A DNA stretch of 21,624 nt. Source: Candidatus Aenigmatarchaeota archaeon (GTDB taxonomy: Archaea; Aenigmatarchaeota; Aenigmatarchaeia; JACPZZ01). Numbering within the stretch: the stretch's first letter is position 1; every line of letters starts with the position of its first letter. The stretch covers positions 1 to 21,624 of the forward strand of contig JACQNY010000049.1 of NCBI GenBank assembly GCA_016202795.1. Direction: 5' to 3'. Under the pieces are notes generated by a model. That model saw only the letters and a list, made by a program, of their open reading frames with translations. It was not told the DNA's origin and made no database searches. Below are positions 1 to 6,800 of the stretch, piece after piece. The position numbers were made by a program, and so were the translations under genes.

Positions 1-593
1 GATACGAAGAGAGCAAATGCTGCGCTCATCCCATTGCTCGCGCGATAGAGGATTGGGGGAATGATTTGCCCCAATGGCTCGGCTAAATCAGGATGTGCGC
101 GTTCAAAGATTTCTTCGAGGCCTTTCAGAAGCTCTCCTCTGAATTCAGGGTATTCGTCGTAAAGGCGCTTGTTGATCCAGAAATCGACAGGGATACTCAG
201 AAGCTGGGTCAAGATACCGTCGTAAAAATAATCAAATCCTTCTCTCGTGTGTTCCCTGTATTCTTCCTCGATGAATTCAAGATCATCTTCCATTTGACTG
301 TGCGCATGCTTTCGCGTCTGAGAATCCGACACAAGCACATATCTCTGTTCGAGGGGGGACTCAGTAAATCTTAAAAATCGAATAGCCTCATGAGCAATGT
401 CGTAATCCAAGGCTTTGGCATTTGGGTTGAATGAGATGATGAATTCTCTCGGATTCGTATTTCTTAGATGAGCGGATATCAACGCTCTGCTCAGATAGAA
501 ACGTTCATTTGGAATAAGCGTGATGTCACAGCCTGTTTTCTCGACGACATTTCTAAGAATGTTTCGAGTTTCTGGGAGCAATGATTCGAACAT
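1..593 (-). CDS. Partial zincin-like protein of unknown function (3' end outside window)
   Basis: A minus-strand reading frame stays open from an ATG at 593 to the left edge, giving about 197 N-terminal residues; the stop lies outside the window. The protein begins MFESLLPETRNILRNVVEKT and is rich in Glu and Tyr. Around residues 63-72 it reads DYDIAHEAIR, which resembles the HExxH helix of IrrE/ImmA-type zinc peptidases, but the second His is Arg (H68, E69, R72). Catalytic activity is therefore doubtful, and the family call is inference. The start is chosen because a TATA box at 615-622 with a BRE-like GGAAACC just upstream lies 22-29 nt before the ATG, which implies a leaderless transcript. 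The frame is also open upstream of 593 as far as a stop near 673, but it has no ATG there. The gene diverges from the integrase. Confidence 0.7.
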   Translation of the reverse strand, partial: MFESLLPETRNILRNVVEKTGCDITLIPNERFYLSRALISAHLRNTNPREFIISFNPNAKALDYDIAHEAIRFLRFTESPLEQRYVLVSDSQTRKHAHSQMEDDLEFIEEEYREHTREGFDYFYDGILTQLLSIPVDFWINKRLYDEYPEFRGELLKGLEEIFERAHPDLAEPLGQIIPPILYRASNGMSAAFALFV

Positions 594-614
594 AAAGGCA
601 ATGGACACAGGAAG

Positions 615-629
615 ATTAAAAAGGTTTCC
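615..629 (-). promoter_or_regulatory. Archaeal BRE/TATA promoter of the left-edge gene
   Basis: Read on the minus strand, the site is GGAAACC followed by TTTTTAAT. The TATA element starts 29 nt before the ATG at 593, so transcription should begin at or next to the start codon. The same GGAAACC-TTTT pattern recurs at 3561-3574, and a close variant lies before the integrase. The match is by pattern only. Confidence 0.55.
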
Positions 630-727
630 TCGACGGTAAAAACAAATAGATTCTCTCGCATAGAAATCTTTTTAAAGAAATAGAACATCACTTTCGATGG
701 GTAATAGAGGCTAAATGAAGCGTTGCC

Positions 728-818
728 TTAGAAAAGACCTTCTTCGCTCGGTGGGAGCATTCAACTCTTGTTCCAATGCTCCACCACAAAATCAACAGAG
801 ATGGACTTCTTTTCTAAG
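728..818. repeat. Nested inverted repeats upstream of the integrase
   Basis: An outer inverted repeat pairs CTTAGAAAAGA (728-738) with TCTTTTCTAAG (808-818), 11 bp perfect. An inner one pairs GGTGGGAGCATT (starting at 751) with AATGCTCCACC (ending at 785), 11 bp with one extra G and a loop of about 12 nt. The whole fills the divergent intergenic region just before the integrase promoter. It could be an integrase attachment or arm-binding region, an operator, or a structured transcript end. Nothing in the sequence decides between these. Confidence 0.6.
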
Positions 819-823
819 TGGCG

Positions 824-839
824 TCGAAACTTTATAAAG
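824..839 (+). promoter_or_regulatory. Archaeal BRE/TATA promoter of the integrase gene
   Basis: CGAAAC followed by TTTATAAA (831-838) matches an archaeal BRE plus TATA box. Its centre is about 27 nt before the ATG at 862, predicting an almost leaderless mRNA. A GGGGGTGAT stretch at 847-855 resembles a Shine-Dalgarno, but it would lie upstream of the predicted transcript start, so leaderless translation is the simpler reading. Confidence 0.6.
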
Positions 840-861
840 ACCGAATGGGGGTGATGGATAG

Positions 862-2130
862 ATGGCTTCTAATGATATCTACAACAACAGACAAAGGTAT
901 GAATATCTCAAGGGACATTTTGAGGATTTGGCAGAGCCTCCAAAGAGGATAAGGGTTAAAGGGAAGGTCGGAAAGTATTACTCGAAGAATCCCCAAAACA
1001 TCAAATATTTTTACAAACTCTGTGACACCTTCGAGGCAAGAGACTTGAGTTATGTCCGAAGGTGCCGCCTTCTTGGGATGTTGAGGCTGATTTGTTACTC
1101 GACAACCAAGGAATTGTCTGAGTGCGACAGAGACGATATCAACGAAATTGTGAGGTACATGCACACAGTTTGCCCTAGTCCCATTTCGAAGGCTGATTTC
1201 ATCAAGGGGATGAAATACATCTGGAAGATTCTCTTTCCAGAAACGGACTCAAGTGGCAGGGTTGATGAGACAATCTGCCCGTACCCTGTCAGGCATCTAA
1301 AGGCCAAAATTGATAAGAGTCGAGAAAAGAGACGAACAGACAAGCTCACTGTCGATGAACTAGAGAGGCTTATCCAATTCTTTTCAGATGATCCTTCCAC
1401 GCAGGCGTACATCGCTCTGGCTGTTGATTCTCTAGGAAGACCGCAGGAAATTCTCTACACAAAGATTTCGGACATTGAGCTATACGAGAATTATGCAAGG
1501 ATTTGGATCTCGGAACATGGCAAAGAAGGAACAGGATTTTTGCAATGCATCGACAGCTATCCATATTTTGTAAGATGGCTCAATCTTCACCCCTTTAAAG
1601 ATAAGCCAGGCGCCTTCATATTTTTGAATAAGCAGAGGGAAAGACTCACTCCCTTTGCAGTCAACAAAAAAATTGGAAAAGCCTGCAATGTTCTTCGCAT
1701 CAATAAGCCAATTACTTGTTACAGCTTGAAAAGAAGTGGTGTCACCATCAAGCGCCTGTTGGGGTATAGCGACGTGGAAATCCAGCACACAGCAAGATGG
1801 ACTTCCACAAGACAACTGCATATTTATGATTTAAGTGACCAGGATGATACGTTTAAGCTCCAATTAGTGAAGCGTGGCTTAGTGAGAGATGAAAAGCTAA
1901 AAGGTTTTGAACCAAAGACGAAGATTTGCAGATATTGCAATGCTGTCAATGGAACGACAGATGAAGTATGCAGAAATTGCAAAAGACCTTTAGAATTGAG
2001 AAGGATTAGAGGACAAATAGCCAATGAGAACGAGAAGAATGTAAAGCTCGTTCAGTTGTTCAAGGAGCTCTTGGAAGAGAATCCTGAGCTTGTGGAAGGA
2101 ATGGCTAAAAAAGTAGGGCTGTTAAACTAA
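862..2130 (+). CDS. Tyrosine recombinase / archaeal-type site-specific integrase with C-terminal zinc ribbon
   Basis: A 422-residue phage-integrase-family recombinase, expected to integrate or excise a mobile element by cutting DNA with a tyrosine nucleophile. The N-terminal 150 residues form a SAM-like core-binding domain. The catalytic domain (about 160-330) shows the first Arg in LGRPQE (R193), a Lys in HGKEGTG (K221), and the C-terminal block HTARW...HIYDLS with likely nucleophile Tyr322. The box II motif reads YSLKRSGVT, where HxLRH is usual, so the canonical His and Arg are replaced and Lys290/Arg291 occupy the site. C356, C359, C370 and C373 form a CxxC...CxxC zinc ribbon, a common addition in archaeal integrases. 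The start is supported by the TATA box at 831-838. The gene converges on the receiver gene, 5 nt away. Its presence marks the left side of the island as a probable integration locus. Confidence 0.9.
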   Translation: MASNDIYNNRQRYEYLKGHFEDLAEPPKRIRVKGKVGKYYSKNPQNIKYFYKLCDTFEARDLSYVRRCRLLGMLRLICYSTTKELSECDRDDINEIVRYMHTVCPSPISKADFIKGMKYIWKILFPETDSSGRVDETICPYPVRHLKAKIDKSREKRRTDKLTVDELERLIQFFSDDPSTQAYIALAVDSLGRPQEILYTKISDIELYENYARIWISEHGKEGTGFLQCIDSYPYFVRWLNLHPFKDKPGAFIFLNKQRERLTPFAVNKKIGKACNVLRINKPITCYSLKRSGVTIKRLLGYSDVEIQHTARWTSTRQLHIYDLSDQDDTFKLQLVKRGLVRDEKLKGFEPKTKICRYCNAVNGTTDEVCRNCKRPLELRRIRGQIANENEKNVKLVQLFKELLEENPELVEGMAKKVGLLN

Positions 2131-2135
2131 TCTGT

Positions 2136-2528
2136 TCAGCGGGCTGTCATCGCAGGTTCCATCAGCTTCCGGAGCCTGCTCTCCAGTACGGCCTGTGATA
2201 CCGGGTAGACCATAAAGTCATCCGCTCCCGCGTCTTTCGCGGCGAGGATTTCCTCCCGGGTAAGGGCTGAGAAGACGAGAACCACCCTCAATTGGGTTCC
2301 AGCTTCCTCCTTGATAGCCCGAAGAGCCTTTGGAATTTCCTGGAAACTTCCATCGAGGATCAGGATATCCCATCTCCGGGACTTATCTTGGAGAACAGCA
2401 AGTACATCTTCGCATGAACTACGAAGCTCGGCGTTCCGTACCCCGCAGGCTCGAAGCATACCCCGGAATATCTGCCGCATCACGTCTTGAGGCGTGCCCA
2501 GGAGGACAGCAGGCGGCCACGAACTCAT
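2136..2528 (-). CDS. Stand-alone degenerate receiver (REC, CheY-like) domain protein
   Basis: A 130-residue single-domain response regulator. The phospho-acceptor Asp is recognisable in DILILDG (D59), the Ser/Thr switch in LVFSA (S87), and the final strand in DDFMVYPVS. Two key positions are changed. The N-terminal acidic pair that binds Mg is missing (LLGTPQD, a single Asp), and the conserved Lys before Pro is Tyr108. Phosphotransfer may therefore be altered or lost, and a pseudo-receiver role is possible. I chose the ATG at 2528 because AGAGGAGA (2537-2544) forms a good Shine-Dalgarno 8 nt upstream; a longer reading to 2567 lacks this. The gene is visibly more GC-rich than its neighbours and uses an SD start rather than a leaderless one, suggesting a different, perhaps bacterial, origin. 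No histidine kinase is nearby. Confidence 0.75.
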   Translation of the reverse strand: MSSWPPAVLLGTPQDVMRQIFRGMLRACGVRNAELRSSCEDVLAVLQDKSRRWDILILDGSFQEIPKALRAIKEEAGTQLRVVLVFSALTREEILAAKDAGADDFMVYPVSQAVLESRLRKLMEPAMTAR

Positions 2529-2536
2529 GGGCAATG

Positions 2537-2544
2537 TCTCCTCT
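2537..2544 (-). promoter_or_regulatory. Shine-Dalgarno of the receiver gene
   Basis: AGAGGAGA on the minus strand, 8 nt before the ATG at 2528. It decides the start of this gene. Confidence 0.6.
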
Positions 2545-2689
2545 AGAACGACACATATCCATAGCAAATAGAATGAATTTACATCATAATTCTGGAAATA
2601 TCATTCTTTTTCTTCATAACTCAATATGCATTGTTTTCATCCAGAGACAGAAAAGGGTATCAACGTGAGACTTGGAAGCGAAAAGATTG

Positions 2690-2799
2690 GCTTTGGTTGC
2701 CGGGTTGCTCTTCCGGGCCGAGAGAGATAAATCTCGGAGAAATTCCTGCGGTTCATAAAAGCGATGCTAAAAACATTGCATCGGAATGATTAAGTCATG
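2690..2799. repeat. Cluster of short hairpins between the receiver and winged-helix genes
   Basis: The gene-free stretch 2529-2854 holds several small palindromes: a CCGG-loop-CCGG stem near 2700-2718; CCGAGA-loop-TCTCGG about 2722-2741; CGATGC (2762-2767) with GCATCG (2778-2783); and an ATGA...TCAT repeat near 2787-2799. The last two lie close to the promoter region of the winged-helix gene and could be its operators. The first two are GC-rich and could end the transcript or form a structured leader. No coding frame is convincing here. Confidence 0.4.
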
Positions 2800-2854
2800 A
2801 AGCGAATAATAAAGACTATGTTTTTTAACTCGCATATTATGACTATTCTGTTGA

Positions 2855-3226
2855 ATGACAGAAGAGATTATATTCTACCTAAAAAGGGGCAATTTCAGGC
2901 AAGCCTTGTTCCTTGAGCTACAAGTTCCGAGGACAACAAGAGAATTATCGAGGCTATTGGGAAAGAGCAATAGCCAGGTTCACCAGAGCTTGGGAGAATT
3001 AGCCTCGGAAAACTTGGTTGTCGTCGTCAAGGGGAAGAAAGGCAGGAGAAAAGCGTACAAATACACAGCCTTTGGAGAGGTGGTAGCGAGGGTAATCATG
3101 GCAAGAGACAAAATGGTAGGGTATAATCAGGCGCTAGAAATTTTGCGGAAGGTGAAAGAGTTTCTCGATAAGGGGGAATATGAAGAAGCGAAGAAGATCT
3201 TGGATGAACTCTTGGGGGAAGGATAG
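2855..3226 (+). CDS. Small winged-helix (MarR/ArsR-like) DNA-binding protein
   Basis: A 123-residue protein with a clear winged-helix core. Residues about 25-55 give the helix-turn-helix (TTRELSRLLGKSNSQVHQSL), followed by a basic wing (VVVVKGKKGRRKAYKYT) and an amphipathic C-terminal helix that is probably a dimerisation arm (YNQALEILRKVKEFL). Such proteins usually act as local transcription repressors, often of their own gene; the target here is unknown. The start ATG has no Shine-Dalgarno, and an AT-rich element (CATATTATGA, about 2832-2841) lies just upstream, which fits a short or leaderless transcript. It converges with the minus-strand gene ending at 3230, leaving 3 nt between their stops. 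Confidence 0.75.
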   Translation: MTEEIIFYLKRGNFRQALFLELQVPRTTRELSRLLGKSNSQVHQSLGELASENLVVVVKGKKGRRKAYKYTAFGEVVARVIMARDKMVGYNQALEILRKVKEFLDKGEYEEAKKILDELLGEG

Positions 3227-3229
3227 GAG

Positions 3230-3532
3230 TCACTTTTTTCGTCGGTATATCTTATTCAGCATCTCTTCGAGATTAGTTTCCAAGCTCTTTTGTTCTGTCT
3301 CCGTAATGTCGCTGAATGCCTTTAGCAACTGAGTAAAATTGTTTCGGATGTGACTGTTCGTAAGTCCGTATAGCACCAAGTCCTGAACATAGTTCAGGTA
3401 GTTTATCTCGACAGAATAGCGTTGGCATGTGCCGAAGAAGTTCTCAAGGAAGATCCTGCAGCGAGGAAGTCTTTCTACCCATTCCTCCAGCTTCTCTCGG
3501 TTGACGTTGGTTCCAGAATCGGAAATTTGGGC
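3230..3532 (-). pseudogene. Unknown helical protein without a start codon; probably truncated or frameshifted
   Basis: On the minus strand a frame of about 100 codons opens after a stop at 3533-3535 and ends with TGA at 3230-3232. It looks coding: amphipathic helices such as REKLEEWVERLPRC, a central block NYLNYVQDLVLYGL, and a Lys/Glu-rich end. It contains no ATG, GTG or TTG before the conserved-looking part. An archaeal promoter at 3561-3574 would start transcripts at about 3540, where TTG and GTG codons (3539-3534) open a different frame that stops soon after. The simplest reading is a one-base frameshift near the 5' end, giving a recently broken gene, or a non-canonical start such as ATT. 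Function unknown. Confidence 0.5.
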
Positions 3533-3560
3533 TCACCAACGTAGAGAGCGGTGAGAGAGG

Positions 3561-3574
3561 TTTAAAAGGTTTCC
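3561..3574 (-). promoter_or_regulatory. Archaeal BRE/TATA promoter before the 3230-3532 frame
   Basis: On the minus strand the site is GGAAACC followed by TTTTAAA, near-identical to the promoter at 615-629. It predicts a transcript start about 3536-3541, immediately before the coding-like frame. The rest of 3575-3841 (about 270 nt before the large helicase gene) shows no convincing gene. It does contain a TATAAT hexamer near 3705 that could serve as a promoter element for the helicase. Confidence 0.5.
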
Positions 3575-3841
3575 TAGCTCAGACAGAGGTCCAAGGCTAG
3601 AGAAGTCCCGTAAGGGGTAGTGGTCTTGAATTGCCCCTTGGATGCCTTGCATTTTTCCCGCTGAGCCCATAACTATTTTCACTTTCTTTCCACTTTGCTT
3701 CATCGTATAATCCTGACAGTATTTGGCTTTTTCCCTCAGACAAGAGCACGCACTTAACAGTTGCGGGAGTGGAAGCGCGCTTGCTTGTGTCGCCTTTAGG
3801 GAGAACCAATCATTCTACTGTGCAGCTAGTGGAAACCCGCG

Positions 3842-6800
3842 ATGGACAATTCCCGGCCTAAGGATCTGGATTCAGAAATTTCCGCACGAGCTGTATCCCT
3901 ATTTATCTTCCTCCGCGAACTCACAAAGTTAAGAAGTACAAACGTTCGCTCGATTGAGCAGTACGCGCAGGTCCTTTGGTTGAATGATATTCCTCGTGAA
4001 GCAGGTTGCCATTGTATCGCGTGGGCAAAGGACCCAGAGAGCCAAGACGATGTGTGGGTTGAGATACGCAAGCCGACGTTAAGGGATCCTCCTGAGCCGC
4101 CAGTTGAACTGAAGCCATGGCTTGATTCTCGTCAAATTGAGGATTCGTCTCTTGAATTTCCGGAGTTGCGTGAAAAAATTATCCTTCCCGCTGAAGCGGA
4201 GGCTGAAAGCCAAACAGAAGAACCCACTTATCACTATTTGAAAGATCATCCTGAGATTAAGCCGATTTGGGAGCATTACATAGAAAGTAGATGGTGGCCT
4301 TGGGCCGAAGAAGACCGAAAGTTGCAAGCCATACAGAAAGTTTACACAGACATTTTCTCCATCTATCAAAAGCAGCAGCGGTTAGGTGAACAGTATGAGG
4401 TCATTCTTGGTTTTGGCTTGCTAACATGGGAAACAGCGCGAAGGCATAAGATATGTCGGCACATTGTTACCGCGCAGACAAGTCTCACCTTTGATGCAGC
4501 ACGCGGAATAGTCGCTGTTGGGCCTGCTGGAGAGGGTGCACGTCCAACGCTAGAGCAAGACATGCTGGAACTGGACGAGAGGCCGGATACGGCTGAGCTA
4601 AGAGCCCTGGAAGGTCAGCTAAACGAGGTGGGAGATTTACTTTGGGATGTCCCGAGGATGCACACCATCCTCAAGGGCTGGGTCCAGGCCTCGTCATCGC
4701 GAGGAGAATTCATAAGTAGCCTGGAGCCACAAAAAGAAGCCAGAAATGACCCAAGAGTTTATTTTGCCCCCGCCATCATATTGCGGAAGAGAAATGAACG
4801 TTCTCTTCTCCGCGTCTATGACGGAATAATCAAGGACATTCAAGATGGAGGAGTGCTTCCGGCTGGGATTAAAAGAGTCCTGACGATTATGGACGATATG
4901 GCATCAGGGGAAGAAACAGCTGATTTGGGAGTGGAAACAGACGGAAAAGAGACTTCGTCAAGGGAAATAGATGAGGAACTGCTCTTCCCTCTGCCAACAA
5001 ATGACGAACAGAGAGAGATCGCATCGAAACTATCCCAACGGCAGGGTGTCCTTGTCCAGGGTCCGCCCGGCACTGGAAAGTCGCACACTATCGCGAATTT
5101 AATCTGTCATCTTCTCGCGCAGGGAAAACGTATTTTAGTTACAAGTCATGGGCCTCGTGCCCTCAAGGTTCTTCAAAAGAAAATCCCTCATGATCTCTCA
5201 CCATTATGCGTAAGCCTTTTAGGGGATGATCGAGAGGCACTTCAAGCTTTAGAAGATTCGGTCCAAAGAATTACGGACAAGCAAAATTATTGGGATTCGA
5301 GGAGCAATGACCAAAGAATTCAAAAGCTAATGCATGATTTGGACCAAGCAAAGAGACGCGAGTCAGAGGTATTACAGAGCCTTCTTGCAATAAGAGAAAG
5401 GGAAACATATCAGCACCCGGAAATGAAAGGGGGCTATAAAGGCACGGCAAAAGAAATTGCCATTCGATTGAAAGCGGAAGAATCCCGATACGGTTGGATT
5501 AAGGGGCTGGTCAATGAGAATGATGGGCCCCCATTAACTGATGATGAGGTTCTAAACTTTTTGGATCTATTACGAGAGACAACTAAGTATGAAATCATCA
5601 TTAGCGAGAAAGCTGACTTAGGTACTGAAGGAATTCTCGCTCCTGATGAATTTGAGATGCTTGTTCGAGAAGAACAAGAAGTAAGTCGAAAGTATGAATC
5701 ATTGTCTTCGTCGAGAAATTGGGCGAGTTATCATGTGATTGAATCATTGCCTTTGACATGGAAAGTTGCCTTCCGAGAGCAGCTAGGGGATCTGCTTGAA
5801 TCCGTCGATAGGATCGCTCGGCACGTAGAATCTTGGACTGAGAAAGCTGCTCTGGATGTTTTGGCAGATAAGGATCGCCCGTGGCGCGAATTGCTTTCAC
5901 TAACAGTGAGTCATCTTTCTTCAGTTCAGGATCGGGCGCGAAAGATTGACGAATGTCATGTTGCTGGATTGGAGGGCAAGGACCGTAAAACAATTGAGAA
6001 TGATGTTAGGCTTCTTCTTGAGCATCTTACCAAGGGTGGACGTGTTGGATGGGGTCCTTTCCGTCCCCAAATTGTCAAGAAGAATCTGTATCTCAAAGAT
6101 ATTTTTGTTGATGGAAAAAGCTGCCTCACCGTGGAAGGGCTAGAGTTATTCTTGGAGTGGGCGGATGTAATTGGCAGGCTTGAGGTACTCCGTAAGTATT
6201 GGTCAGAACATTCGGAAGTGGATGCAACGAGTGTAGTTACTCAAGTCGCCAAGTATCAAGACCTCTGTGAGCCTCTTGAAGAGGCGTTAAAACTTCATGA
6301 AAAAGTTTCCGATCTGAAGCGCTCGATTGAATCCATTCCTGGTTTTGCACACCCTCTTTGGCACTCCCTGGAGAGTGTTAACCAACTTTCGGAAGCAGTG
6401 AATGCCGCTATTGTCTCCGAAGACCTCAAGCGTGTCAGGTCACGCATAGCGTCTCTTCAAGATCGCCTTACCGTTTTGTGTAGACGGGAGCGTATACATC
6501 CTGCTGCGATTGAATGTTCGGATGCGGTAGTGGGGCGAGATGTTGTGTCCTATGCGCACTCTTACAAGGCGTTAAGAAAATTTGAAGAATTTATGAGGCT
6601 GTACAGACAAGTTGTCCGATCTGCCTCTGCACTTACATCTGTGATTATTTCAACTCCGCAAGATTCAATATGGGACTCCCGTCTACATGATTTTGAAGCA
6701 GCATGGTATTGGGTTCAGGCGGATGGATGGTTTACCAAATTTAGCGACCCAAAGGCCGAAGAATTGTTACGCCGTGAGCGGGACCAAATCAAGGAACGGA

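Noticed and set aside
575..600. GTTCGAATC on the minus strand, resembling a tRNA T-loop
   Set aside because: It is the coding start of the left-edge gene (ATG TTC GAA TCA), and no T-stem, anticodon arm or acceptor stem can be assembled around it.
593..691. A GTG start at 691 joined to the left-edge gene by a -1 slip at AAAAAG near 668-672
   Set aside because: The joined reading looks protein-like, but a BRE/TATA pair at 615-629 placed correctly for the ATG at 593 explains the gene without any frameshift.
3597..3932. Frames on both strands upstream of the large helicase
   Set aside because: Low-complexity composition, no family-like blocks, and they overlap the start of the helicase or each other; treated as non-coding.
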